This document shows positions 8,867-17,677 of a stretch of 64,000 nucleotides of DNA, one piece after another; positions within the stretch are counted from its first letter, which is position 1; every line of letters starts with the position of its first letter. Location: positions 248,896 through 312,895 of the forward strand of contig NZ_JAXHLN010000002.1 in NCBI RefSeq assembly GCF_034522235.1, read 5' to 3'. Source of the stretch: Thiohalophilus sp. Its GTDB lineage: Bacteria > Pseudomonadota > Gammaproteobacteria > UBA6429 > Thiohalophilaceae. The position numbers were made by a program, and so were the translations under genes. The notes beneath the pieces are model-generated. The model was not told where the DNA came from and did not search any database. It saw only the letters and a program-made list of their open reading frames with translations.

Positions 8867-9651
8867 GCTCAACCGGCATCGCTATCAGTGTGCTGGGCCT
8901 GGGGACGGTCAAGCTCGGTCGCGATCAGGCGGTCAAGTACCCCGGCGGCTTTACCATTCCGGATGACGGGCAGGTGCGCGACATTCTCGCCCTGACCCGC
9001 GAGCTGGGGATCAACTTTATCGATACCGCCCCGGCCTACGGCAACAGTGAGCAGCGGCTGGGCGCCTTGCTGCCGGATAAACATGACTGGGTCATCATGA
9101 CCAAGGTTGGCGAGATTTTTGAAAACGGCGTCTCGCGCTTCGACTTTTCCGCCGCGCATACCCGCATGAGCGTGGAGCGCAGCCTGCAACGACTGGAACG
9201 CGACAGCCTGGATATCGTGCTGGTCCATTCCGATGGCAACGACATGGATATTATTCACAATCAGGACGCCCTGGCCGAGCTGGACAGGCTGAAGCAGGCG
9301 GGCCTGATTCGATCCTATGGCATGTCCACCAAGACCGCCGAAGGCGGGCGCTGGATCGTGGAGCATTGCGATGTGGTCATGGCCACCCTGAATCTGGCCG
9401 ATGATCATGATCTGCCGGTGATTGCCCGCGCCCATGAGCTGGACAAGGGGGTGGTGGTGAAAAAAGGCTTGCAAAGCGGGCATGCCGACAAGTCCGCGGG
9501 CGGTCACGGCGTGGAGAAGGCGTTCGAACATGTCTTCAGCCATGCCGGCGTCAGCAGCATGATCGTCGGCACCATCAACCCGGAACATTTGTGCCAGAAC
9601 GTCGAGATCACCCACCAGGTGCTCGAGCGATTGCACGAAAAAGGCCTGTGA
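8848..9651 (+). CDS. Aldo/keto reductase family protein
   Basis: A 267-residue NADPH-dependent oxidoreductase-type protein. The ATG at 8848 follows AAGAGGAGGAGCG, a strong ribosome binding site, and gives the usual AKR N-terminus MEIRALGSTGIAISVLGLG. Also visible are NFIDTAPAYGNSEQRLG (catalytic Asp/Tyr region) and SLDIVLVHSDG (catalytic His region). The C-terminal cofactor loop reads SSMIVGTINPEHL. Upstream in-frame codons overlap the oxidoreductase and are unlikely to be used. It is translationally coupled to waaF through a GTGA overlap. Substrate unknown. Confidence 0.85.
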   Translation: MEIRALGSTGIAISVLGLGTVKLGRDQAVKYPGGFTIPDDGQVRDILALTRELGINFIDTAPAYGNSEQRLGALLPDKHDWVIMTKVGEIFENGVSRFDFSAAHTRMSVERSLQRLERDSLDIVLVHSDGNDMDIIHNQDALAELDRLKQAGLIRSYGMSTKTAEGGRWIVEHCDVVMATLNLADDHDLPVIARAHELDKGVVVKKGLQSGHADKSAGGHGVEKAFEHVFSHAGVSSMIVGTINPEHLCQNVEITHQVLERLHEKGL

Positions 9652-10652
9652 CAGATTCCACCCCGCACATTCTGGTCATCGGGCCGGCCTGGGTCGGCGA
9701 CATGGTCATGGCCCAGAGCCTGTTCATGACCCTGAAGCAGACCCGCAACAATCCGCTGATCGACGTGGTCGCGCCGGCGTGGTCGCTGCCCCTGTTAGCC
9801 CGTATGCCCGAGGTCAATCAGGGTATTGCCCTGCCGGTAAAACACAAAGAGCTGGGGCTCGCCAGGCGCTGGAAGCTGGGCCGCAGCTTGAGGCGCATTG
9901 GCTATGATCAGGCCATTGTAGTGCCCCGTTCCTACAAGGCGGCGCTGGTCCCGTGGTTTGCGCGTATTCCGCGGCGCACCGGCTATCGGGGTGAAATGCG
10001 TTACGGCACGATCAACGACATGCGTCTGCTGGACAAGGCCGTGTTGTTTCAGACGGTCCAGCGCTATGTCGCACTGGGCCGCGAAGGTAACGCAACACAG
10101 GCGCCGGCGATCCCCGGGCCGTCCCTGCAGATCGATGCGAAGAATCAGCAAACGCTGCTGCACCGGTTCGGCCTCGATACCGATAAACCGGTTATTGCCA
10201 TGATGCCGGGCGCCGAATACGGTCCGGCCAAGCGCTGGCCGACAGACTATTTCACCGAGCTGGCGAGACGTCTCGTCGAGCGGGGCAAACAGATCTGGGT
10301 ACTGGGATCAGCAAAAGAAGTGGAACTGGGCGAACAGATTGCCGAAGTGGACGGGGTGACCAACCTGTGCGGTAAAACGGAACTGGTGGATGTGGTGGAT
10401 CTGCTGGCGTTGTGCGATCAGGCAGTGAGCAACGATTCGGGGCTGATGCATGTCGCCTGTGCCAGCGGCACCAAAGTGATCGCCATTTATGGTTCTTCGG
10501 ATCCGGCCTATACGCCGCCCCTGTCCGATACAGCACAGATCGTCTACAAGCACCTGGCGTGCAGCCCCTGTTTCAAGCGAACCTGTCCGCTGGGACATAC
10601 CCATTGTCTGAAGATGATAAAGCCCGACGATGTGGCCGATTTGATAGAATAA
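9648..10652 (+). CDS. waaF: ADP-heptose:LPS heptosyltransferase II
   Basis: GT9-family enzyme of 334 residues that adds the second heptose to the LPS inner core at the cytoplasmic face. It begins HILVIGPAWVGDMVMAQSLF, the GT9 N-terminal motif. The donor-binding part includes MMPGAEYGPAKRWP, then SNDSGLMHVACASG and the C-terminal CSPCFKRTCPLGHTHCL typical of WaaF. The start is the GTG at 9648 overlapping the TGA of the preceding gene; the longer upstream frame lies within that gene. It uses ADP-heptose made by the HldE pathway encoded upstream. Confidence 0.93.
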   Translation: MTDSTPHILVIGPAWVGDMVMAQSLFMTLKQTRNNPLIDVVAPAWSLPLLARMPEVNQGIALPVKHKELGLARRWKLGRSLRRIGYDQAIVVPRSYKAALVPWFARIPRRTGYRGEMRYGTINDMRLLDKAVLFQTVQRYVALGREGNATQAPAIPGPSLQIDAKNQQTLLHRFGLDTDKPVIAMMPGAEYGPAKRWPTDYFTELARRLVERGKQIWVLGSAKEVELGEQIAEVDGVTNLCGKTELVDVVDLLALCDQAVSNDSGLMHVACASGTKVIAIYGSSDPAYTPPLSDTAQIVYKHLACSPCFKRTCPLGHTHCLKMIKPDDVADLIE

Positions 10653-10653
10653 G

Positions 10654-11415
10654 ATGATGATTACCGCAACCATTATTACCCTGAACGAAGCGCAGAATAT
10701 CCGCGATTGTATTCTGTCGGTTCAGCAGGTCTGTGATGAAGTCATTGTGGTGGATTCACTCAGCAGCGATAATACGGTCGACATCGCCCGAAGTCTCGGG
10801 GCAACAGTCTATCAGCAGGAGTATCTGGGTGATGGGCCGCAAAAAGCCTTCGGCGTCACCTATGCCAAAAACAGCTGGATTCTGAGTATCGACGCCGATG
10901 AACGACTCGAAGAGGACGCCGTAAGCGCCATCCGCAATCTCGATCTCGACAACAGCCGTTGTGACGGCTATTCGTTCAAACGTCGCAACTATGTCGGTCA
11001 ACACTGGATCCGGGCGGCGGGGTTTTATCCCGACAGGGTCGTCAGACTCTATCATAAGGACCGTGCAGGCTATTTGCCCAAAAAGGCCCACTCCAGCGTG
11101 GCGGGAGACAATCTCTGTCAACTGAATGCCCATATCGAGCATTTCACCTATGAAAATTACACGCATTGGGTCGAGCGGATCAATGCCCTCAGCAGCCGCG
11201 ACGCCTGGGCGATGTATCAACGCGGCGTGAAAGTGCACCGGTATACCCCATTCCTTCACGCCACGGCCGGGCTGATCAGAAAACTGGTGTTCAAGGGGGG
11301 TATTTTCCAGGGTCTGGACGGTTTGACGGTCGCGATAACCACGGCCTTTCATGGGTACATGAAGTACATCAAATTGCTGGAAATTCACCAGAGTTCGAAA
11401 ACAGAAAAGGAATAA
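10654..11415 (+). CDS. Glycosyltransferase family 2, LPS-core type (WaaE/KdtX-like)
   Basis: A 253-residue GT-A fold transferase. Marks are ATIITLNEAQNIRDCILSV, DEVIVVDSLSSDNTVDIA, and SIDADERLEEDAV with the DxD-type metal site. The pattern and length fit the WaaE (KdtX) group, which adds beta-glucose to heptose I in several gammaproteobacteria. The exact linkage is inferred only. The start is 1 bp after the waaF stop. Confidence 0.85.
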   Translation: MMITATIITLNEAQNIRDCILSVQQVCDEVIVVDSLSSDNTVDIARSLGATVYQQEYLGDGPQKAFGVTYAKNSWILSIDADERLEEDAVSAIRNLDLDNSRCDGYSFKRRNYVGQHWIRAAGFYPDRVVRLYHKDRAGYLPKKAHSSVAGDNLCQLNAHIEHFTYENYTHWVERINALSSRDAWAMYQRGVKVHRYTPFLHATAGLIRKLVFKGGIFQGLDGLTVAITTAFHGYMKYIKLLEIHQSSKTEKE

Positions 11416-11418
11416 ATC

Positions 11419-12225
11419 ATGCGTCTCAGTAGCAACAGACAGCGGGAGCTCTGGTCCCTGTTAATCTTGGTGGTAGTCGCCGTTCTGGCGATTGCGACAA
11501 ACAGTTTGCTTTTACCGGTACTGGTGGCGCTGTTTGTGTTGTTAGTCATGTTGAATGCCCAGGTAAAGTACTTTCGCCAGATGAAGGAAACACTGGGCAA
11601 GGTTCGCAGTGAAAGTCAGGCCGTCCCCGCGATGTATACATTTTTGCAGCCGAACAGGCTGTTGCCGGAATTCGGGCCGTTTACCCTCTCGGCACGCAAA
11701 ACAACCGGCCTGATGGAGCTGGTTCTGGATGAGAAGCCCGGGATGATTGTTGAGCTTGGCAGCGGTGTCTCAACATTGATATCCGCCTATTGTCTGAAGA
11801 AAAACGGCAAAGGCAAGCTGATCTCGTTTGAACATGAAGCGCAGTTCGCCGAATATACTGAAGAGAATATTCGCAACCACGGGCTGTCGGGCTATGTTGA
11901 GGTGATCCATGCACCGCTTGTGGATGTTGAAATTGACGGCCATGTTTACCAGTGGTACCAGATCGATCCCGGCAAGATAAAAGACAATATCGACTTGCTT
12001 TTTATTGACGGCCCCGTCGGGCGGGAACAGAAAAATGCCCGTTATCCCGCCTTGCCTGTGCTGCGGGACAAGCTCAATCCAGGCGCGGTCATCCTGCTTG
12101 ATGATGCCAACAGAAAGGATGAAAAAGCGATCCGCAAAATGTGGCTGCAGGAAAATCCGGGCATGAAAGAGTATAAAGGCTTCTTCAGGGAGGACATGTT
12201 TGCAGCACGAATGGCCGGAAAATGA
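11419..12225 (+). CDS. Membrane-anchored class I SAM-dependent methyltransferase-like protein
   Basis: A 268-residue protein. Residues about 8-45 are strongly hydrophobic (two short membrane segments around LLILVVVAVLAIATNSLLL). A soluble Rossmann-type domain follows, with MIVELGSGVSTLISAYCL (AdoMet motif I), LISFEHEAQFAEYTEENI (motif II) and LLFIDGPVG. This resembles Methyltransf_24-type enzymes. It starts 4 bp after the preceding gene and overlaps the next by 4 bp. The target, probably a glycan or polyprenyl-linked intermediate, is a guess from context. Confidence 0.75.
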   Translation: MRLSSNRQRELWSLLILVVVAVLAIATNSLLLPVLVALFVLLVMLNAQVKYFRQMKETLGKVRSESQAVPAMYTFLQPNRLLPEFGPFTLSARKTTGLMELVLDEKPGMIVELGSGVSTLISAYCLKKNGKGKLISFEHEAQFAEYTEENIRNHGLSGYVEVIHAPLVDVEIDGHVYQWYQIDPGKIKDNIDLLFIDGPVGREQKNARYPALPVLRDKLNPGAVILLDDANRKDEKAIRKMWLQENPGMKEYKGFFREDMFAARMAGK

Positions 12226-13331
12226 GGCTGCTTGAACTTTGCCTCTCGCCGGATCTGGGTGGGCTGGAGTTATACGCGTATCGTTGCGCGCTCGAGCTGG
12301 ACAAGACCGATGAGGTGCTCGGTGTCATTGACCCGCAGGGGAAGTTGCAGGGGTTTTTCGCGGAGCAAGGTTTAGCCTGGGTCGGGTTACAGTCGGGTTT
12401 CAAGCCGCTGCCGCTGATCACGGCTAAAAAGCTGGCGAAGATCATCGATCAGCACCGGATCGATGTGCTGCATGTCCATTGGGGCAAGGACCTGCCTCTG
12501 GCCGCCTGGGCCAGGACCCTCTCGCGCTCGAAGCCCAGAGTCGTGCATACCCGGCAAATGCAGATCACGCGTCCCAAAACGGATCGCTATCACCGGTTTA
12601 TTTACAAAAATATGGATCTGATTCTGGCCATCACGCAACGCCTTGAGTCCGATCTGAAAAAATTCCTGCCGGCGCAAATGGAAAACCGGATCGTCACGCT
12701 CTACTACGGCGTCAAGTCGCCGCAGACGTTGATTGACCCGAACACACAGCAACAACTTCGCGAGGAGTTGAATGTGCCGGAGCAGGCATTTCTGGCCGGG
12801 ATCTTCGGCCGGATTAAAGAGACCAAGGGCCAGTACCTGCTGATCGAGGCGATCAAAAAACTGCACAGCCAGGGCAAGACGGCTTATGGACTGATTGTCG
12901 GTCATCCGATGGAGCCCGCGTATCTTGAACAACTTAAACAGGCGGTGCGGGAATCAGGTCTGGATCCTTATATCCGCTTCATGGATTTTGTGAAGGAGCC
13001 ACAACGCTGGATGCAGGTCTGCGATACGGTGATCCTGGCTTCGCAGGAGGAGACCTTTGGTCTGGTGCTGGCCGAAGCCATGCAGGCGGGGGTGGCCGTG
13101 ATCGGCACCAACAGCGGCGGGGTGCCGGAAATTATCGAACACGGACACAGCGGTCTGCTGTTTGAGCCGGGCGACAGCGGGGCGCTGGCCGCACAACTGG
13201 CCAGCTTGCAGGACGACCCGCAAACAAGAGCGTCCCTGGCACAGGCCGGTCGCGAGCGCGCCGCACAGCTTTTCGATTACGCCGGCCACTTCCGTTTATT
13301 GCGCCAGCATATGCTGGATGTTCAGGGCTGA
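12222..13331 (+). CDS. Glycosyltransferase family 4
   Basis: A 369-residue GT-B glycosyltransferase. It begins MRLLELCLSPDLGGLELYAY, the usual N-terminal glycine-rich acceptor-side loop. The C-terminal donor domain has AGIFGRIKETKGQYLLIEAI and ASQEETFGLVLAEAMQAGVAVIGTNSGGVPEII, the E-x7-E motif of GT4 enzymes. The ATGA overlap with the methyltransferase gene implies coupling. It converges with, and overlaps by 10 bp at the 3' end, a GT9 gene on the opposite strand. Probable role: LPS core extension. Confidence 0.88.
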   Translation: MRLLELCLSPDLGGLELYAYRCALELDKTDEVLGVIDPQGKLQGFFAEQGLAWVGLQSGFKPLPLITAKKLAKIIDQHRIDVLHVHWGKDLPLAAWARTLSRSKPRVVHTRQMQITRPKTDRYHRFIYKNMDLILAITQRLESDLKKFLPAQMENRIVTLYYGVKSPQTLIDPNTQQQLREELNVPEQAFLAGIFGRIKETKGQYLLIEAIKKLHSQGKTAYGLIVGHPMEPAYLEQLKQAVRESGLDPYIRFMDFVKEPQRWMQVCDTVILASQEETFGLVLAEAMQAGVAVIGTNSGGVPEIIEHGHSGLLFEPGDSGALAAQLASLQDDPQTRASLAQAGRERAAQLFDYAGHFRLLRQHMLDVQG

Positions 13332-14377
13332 GGCGGGCCGTCGAGTTGCTCGAGAAAGTCGCCGATCGTTTTCGCCGCGGCATTGATATCGATGGCCCGC
13401 ATGTCCTCGGCCTCGCTCTGTTCGGGCGGGGTGATGGCCAGGCGTCGCCCGGCACGGTTGAGGGTTTGCCAGCGTAACGGCGTGGCCGAGCGGCGTCGCG
13501 TATAAAAACCGACAGTCGGTCTGTCCAGCGCACCAGCAAGATGCAGCGGGCCGGTCGAGCCGGCAATAAAGGCATCGGCGAAGGCCAGATGCCGGGCAAA
13601 GTCCGTCAGTCCCCGATCGGAGAGATAGCGTGTATGGGGCACTCTGGCGATCAGTTCGGACACCTTCTCGACGCCCTGTTGTTCGCCGGGCCCGGCACTG
13701 AGCACAAAGTGCAGGGACGGGTTGGCGCTCAAGCGGGTAATCAATTCGGCATATTGTTCAGGACCGAGATTGTTGGCCGATCCGCCGGACCCCGGATGCA
13801 CAAAGACCAGTTTCCTGTCCGCATCGATGGCATGTTCACGGGCAAATGCCTGTCTGAGCGAACTGATCTCTTGCGCGGGGAAACGCAGATAAGGCGGCCC
13901 GGGCTTTGGCGGGTTATGAATCCCCTGACTGGCAAGATACGCGAGCGCCAGATCGAGATTGTATTCATGTTCCGGCTTGAGGGATCGCGAGCGTCGTTGT
14001 GTAATTCGGTGATTATAAAAAACCTGGGCGAGTTTGGTGGCGGGGGCGAAACGCACGGGAATACCGGCGAGCCAGCCGAACAGTCCCACCCGGGTGGTTG
14101 AAAATAGTGTAATCAATGCCTGGTAGTCGGTGCGCCGGATCTGCCGGACAAACTCCCATTGGTCAGACAAGGTGGCCTGCTGACCGGGATCGAGGATAAC
14201 CCGGTCAATCCAGGGGCTGGCCTCGGCTATCTCGCGGGTATAGGCGGGTACCAGTGCATGAAGTTCGCAATGTGGCAGGTTCTGTTTCAGGGCGGCGAAT
14301 ACCGGCAGGCTCAGCATAAAGTCACCGAGCTTGTCATTACGCACGATCAGAATCTTGCAGTTGGCGGTTGCGGGCAT
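13322..14377 (-). CDS. Glycosyltransferase family 9 (heptosyltransferase-like)
   Basis: A 351-residue GT9 protein. It begins CKILIVRNDKLGDFMLSLPVFAAL, the family N-terminal motif. VFVHPGSGGSANNLGPEQYAEL and FIAGSTGPLHLAGALDRPTVGFY form the ADP-heptose site. It is probably a third heptosyltransferase (WaaC or WaaQ-like), since WaaF is encoded at 9648. Its 3' end overlaps the convergent GT4 gene by 10 bp, an unusual antisense overlap in a tightly packed cluster. Start ATG at 14377. Confidence 0.85.
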   Translation of the reverse strand: MPATANCKILIVRNDKLGDFMLSLPVFAALKQNLPHCELHALVPAYTREIAEASPWIDRVILDPGQQATLSDQWEFVRQIRRTDYQALITLFSTTRVGLFGWLAGIPVRFAPATKLAQVFYNHRITQRRSRSLKPEHEYNLDLALAYLASQGIHNPPKPGPPYLRFPAQEISSLRQAFAREHAIDADRKLVFVHPGSGGSANNLGPEQYAELITRLSANPSLHFVLSAGPGEQQGVEKVSELIARVPHTRYLSDRGLTDFARHLAFADAFIAGSTGPLHLAGALDRPTVGFYTRRRSATPLRWQTLNRAGRRLAITPPEQSEAEDMRAIDINAAAKTIGDFLEQLDGPPQP

Positions 14378-14607
14378 AGTTGCGTGGTCGGAGGAATAAA
14401 ATATAATGGTACTTATCGGGAAGCGGACTGTAAAATGCTAAATCGCGTCAATGCCGGCGGTAGTTAAAGCCGGCAGACAAAATGAAATTTACCCAGCCAA
14501 GAAGCCGGCACCGGTCAAACTAAAACCTTACGACTCCCCGTAACTGCGCAGCAGGAGCAAAACCTTCGCTGCGGCCAATTCACCCGCGTCGGAATCAGCA
14601 GCCTGTA

Positions 14608-15324
14608 ATGATCTTTTCCACTCTCAAGTCCGATAATCGGTACATTCTTTATGATAGCACCAGCTTCATCGATCCCGATGACATCTCCTTTGCCTCGTCA
14701 GACTGGGCGCAACGGGATGCTATCGTCGGGTTTGCCGAAGGACGGGGTACGACATTTTTTGTCAACTACCTGGGCCGCGATCTGGCGTTACGTCATTATC
14801 ATCGCGGCGGATTGATCGCCCGCTGGTCACCGGATCATTATTTGTGGACCGGTCTGGCGTCGACCCGGGCCTGGAGAGAGCTCCGTCTGTTACAGAAGCT
14901 GTTTGAGAGTAATCTGCCGGTACCCCGGCCAATCGCCGCACAGGTGATTCGCCAGGGTTTGTTCTACACCGCCGACATCATGACCCGGCGCATCACCGGG
15001 GCACGCACAGTCGGCCAGTTGCTTGTCGCGGGGGAGCTGGACAAGGCGCAATGGGCGGCGATGGGCGCGGTTATCCGGCGCTTCCATGAGCACGGGGTCT
15101 ATCACGCCGATCTCAACGCCAACAACATCATGCGCGATCCACAGGGGCAGTTTTATCTTATCGACTTCGACCGCGGGGCGATCAAACGCAAGCGTCGTCG
15201 CTGGCAGCAACGCAATCTGCAGCGCCTGCATCGCTCCCTGACCAAGCTCCAGGCCGCGCACGAAACCTTCCACTTCAGCGAGGCAAACTGGCAGGTCCTG
15301 CTGACAGGCTACAACCAGGCGTAA
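14608..15324 (+). CDS. kdkA: 3-deoxy-D-manno-octulosonic acid (Kdo) kinase
   Basis: A 238-residue kinase-like protein that phosphorylates Kdo in the LPS inner core on the cytoplasmic side. Visible marks are ALRHYHRGG near the N-terminus, VYHADLNANNIM (catalytic HxDxxxxN loop) and FYLIDFDRG (metal-binding Asp). The pattern is the KdkA/WaaP lipopolysaccharide-kinase family. It lies divergent from the GT9 gene and converges with the LpxL-WaaA fusion gene, whose product makes the Kdo-lipid A substrate. Confidence 0.9.
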   Translation: MIFSTLKSDNRYILYDSTSFIDPDDISFASSDWAQRDAIVGFAEGRGTTFFVNYLGRDLALRHYHRGGLIARWSPDHYLWTGLASTRAWRELRLLQKLFESNLPVPRPIAAQVIRQGLFYTADIMTRRITGARTVGQLLVAGELDKAQWAAMGAVIRRFHEHGVYHADLNANNIMRDPQGQFYLIDFDRGAIKRKRRRWQQRNLQRLHRSLTKLQAAHETFHFSEANWQVLLTGYNQA

Positions 15325-15326
15325 AT

Positions 15327-15380
15327 TAGTTCTTAGTTCTTAGTTCTTAGTTCTTAGTTCTTAGTGCTGAGTGCTGAGTA
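15327..15380. repeat. Tandem heptamer array (TTAGTTC x5, then degenerate)
   Basis: Five head-to-tail copies of the 7-bp unit TTAGTTC follow the kdkA stop, then two or three diverged units of type TGCTGAG. Similar 7-bp arrays occur at 19981-20016 and 62935-62975 in this window. The array is non-coding and lies between two convergent genes. Confidence 0.85.
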
Positions 15381-15415
15381 CTTGGCTTGAGCCACCCTGC
15401 GTGGAGTGATTGGGC

Positions 15416-17623
15416 CTATACCTCGTCACTCGTTACTCGGCCCTCGGAACTGTTCAGTACCGGACACAACTGCTGCAATTCATCCAGATAACGCTCGGCA
15501 ATATCCTGATGCGCTTCGATAAACGCCTGTGCGCTGGTGCCCATCCGGGCTCTTTGTGAGCTGTCTTCCAGTAATGTCTTGATCGCCGTGTACAGTTCGC
15601 TCTGCTCGTTGATCTGGATGGCGCCGTCGGCGGCAAGCAGATCCCGGGCCTCGGCCCGGAAGTTATCCATATGGGATCCGAAGATCACCGCCTTGCCGGC
15701 GCGGGCCGCTTCCAGAATATTCTGCCCGCCATGCGCCTTGAAGCCCCCGCCCATGAGCACAAAGTCGGCACCGGCAATGAACTGATCCAGCTCGCCAAAG
15801 GTGTCGGCGATATAGATGTCGGTATCGGCCGTGACCGTCTCATCCCGGCTGCGCACCGCAATATTCAACGCGAACGGCTTGAGATCGTCCAGAATGTTGT
15901 TCAGCCGTTGTATATGGCGAGGCGCGATCACCAGCAACGGACGCGGGGCCTCGAGTTTCAGCCAGCTCTCGACGATCCAGTGCTCCTCACCGTCGCGAGT
16001 CGAGGCGGCCAGCACATAGGGCCGGCCCAGTTCCATCCCCGCGGCATGGCGGGTCGGGGTCGCTGCATATTTGATATTGCCCACCAGTTTGACTTTGCGC
16101 GGCCCCGCTAGTGTTTTGAAGTGCTGCCGATCTTCTTCTGAGCGCGCCAGGACAAAATAACAATAGAGCAGGGTCTGCTTCAGGCAACGGCGTATCCACT
16201 GCGGTGCTTCGATGGTGCGCCGGGAGAGCCGGCCGTTGATGATGATGTTGCGAATCCCGTGCTGAAAACAGTATTCATACAGATTGGGCCACAACTCGGT
16301 CTCCATGATCAGCAGACAGGTCGGTTGAACACGTTGCATGTGGCGGTTGACGGCCCATTGCCAGTCGATGGGCAGGTAACTGTAGCGCACGCTGTCGCCG
16401 AGCCGTTTTTGCGCCAGAGCCCGGCTGCTCGGCGTGTTCATGCTCACCAGCAGTTGCCGATCGGGATATTCTGATTGCAGCAATTGAATCAGCGGCAGCG
16501 CGGCGTTGAACTCGCCGATGGAGGCGGCATGCAGTTGTATGTCCGCCCTGATATCCGTTGCCGACAAACCCAGCCGCTCGATCAGATAGCGCGCGTCGCG
16601 ATTGCGCAGCGCGGTCCAGACGGTATACAGCACAATCGGCAGGCTCAGTAAAGTCAGCAACCCCGTATAACGCTGCATCGATTTATGCCGTCGTACTTTG
16701 TAGAGCTGGCGTTCGCCGCGCGGACGGGTCTTGAAGCGCCGATGGCCCCAGAGGTACTGGGCCGGGGTGCGGCGCACCTGTTCTTCGATCGCCTGGTTGA
16801 CCAGGGTCGCATCGCGGACATCGTCGCCGGTGGGAAACGCCTCGATGGCCGGTCCCACCCGGATCAGATAGCCCTGATTACCCGGCAGACGCTCGGAATA
16901 AAACGGCACCAGCGGGGCGCCGGAGGCTTTGGCCATGCGGGCGGTGAGGGTCAGCGTGGCGGTTTGCACACCCATGAAGGGCGCGAACACGGAGCCGCGG
17001 TAACCGAAGTCCTGATCCGGGGCATACCAGACCACTTTTTTCTGTTTCAGATTGCGCAGGATGTCACGCATATCGCGGCTGCGAATCAGCCCGTCGAGCA
17101 TCTTGCGACGGTTATGCACCATGACCGCCTCGAACAGCAGATTGTGCGCGCGTTTGTAAGTGGGTCGCAGCCTGTTCACGTGATAGGCCAGAAAGCGGCC
17201 GCTGATCTCCAGGGTGGTGTAATGGCCGCCCAGCAACAGCACGCCTTTACCTTTTGCCTCGGCCTCGCGCAGGTTTTCCAGTCCCTCGACGCGATAGAGG
17301 CTTTTCAGCCGTTTTTCCGATCCCCACCAGGCCAGGGCCGATTCGAACAGCGCCATGGCCGAGGAGTGAAAGTTCTCGCGCATCAGCCGGTGGATCGTCG
17401 GGTTATCCAGTTGCGGAAAGGCCAGGCGCAGATTGGTGCGCACGATCCGCCGTCGCGAGGGCAGCAACCCGTAACCCAGCAGGCCCAGCACTTTAGCGAG
17501 GAAATTCAACGCCGGATAGGGCAGCAGTACTGTCAGACGCAGCAAGCCCAGTCCCAGCCAGGTGGGCCAGAATCGGGGATGCAGGTAATCGCGAACGGGA
17601 AACGGGCTGTCGGATTGGGACAT
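15416..17623 (-). CDS. Fused lipid A lauroyl-acyltransferase (LpxL/HtrB) - Kdo transferase (WaaA)
   Basis: One 735-residue open frame joins two lipid A enzymes. Residues about 1-300 are an LpxL-type acyltransferase: an N-terminal membrane segment, LLGGHYTTLEI with the H-x4-E catalytic motif (His134, Glu139), VVWYAPDQDFG and YLWGHRRFKTRP. Residues about 316-720 are a WaaA/KdtA Kdo transferase. That half has its own membrane anchor (YTGLLTLLSLPIVLY), the catalytic HAASIGEFNA (Glu371), METELWPNLY, and the C-terminal GGGFKAHGGQNILEAA. The normally separate proteins act at successive steps, because LpxL prefers Kdo2-lipid IVA as substrate. No stop or frameshift separates the halves. The last residues (SSEGRVTSDEV) are encoded by a degenerate 7-bp repeat, suggesting the 3' end was altered by repeat DNA. 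Confidence 0.9.
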   Translation of the reverse strand: MSQSDSPFPVRDYLHPRFWPTWLGLGLLRLTVLLPYPALNFLAKVLGLLGYGLLPSRRRIVRTNLRLAFPQLDNPTIHRLMRENFHSSAMALFESALAWWGSEKRLKSLYRVEGLENLREAEAKGKGVLLLGGHYTTLEISGRFLAYHVNRLRPTYKRAHNLLFEAVMVHNRRKMLDGLIRSRDMRDILRNLKQKKVVWYAPDQDFGYRGSVFAPFMGVQTATLTLTARMAKASGAPLVPFYSERLPGNQGYLIRVGPAIEAFPTGDDVRDATLVNQAIEEQVRRTPAQYLWGHRRFKTRPRGERQLYKVRRHKSMQRYTGLLTLLSLPIVLYTVWTALRNRDARYLIERLGLSATDIRADIQLHAASIGEFNAALPLIQLLQSEYPDRQLLVSMNTPSSRALAQKRLGDSVRYSYLPIDWQWAVNRHMQRVQPTCLLIMETELWPNLYEYCFQHGIRNIIINGRLSRRTIEAPQWIRRCLKQTLLYCYFVLARSEEDRQHFKTLAGPRKVKLVGNIKYAATPTRHAAGMELGRPYVLAASTRDGEEHWIVESWLKLEAPRPLLVIAPRHIQRLNNILDDLKPFALNIAVRSRDETVTADTDIYIADTFGELDQFIAGADFVLMGGGFKAHGGQNILEAARAGKAVIFGSHMDNFRAEARDLLAADGAIQINEQSELYTAIKTLLEDSSQRARMGTSAQAFIEAHQDIAERYLDELQQLCPVLNSSEGRVTSDEV

Positions 17624-17677
17624 GATCGGCGTCGGTGATGTAGGTGACAGGGATCATACCCCAATCACCGCGGGCTA

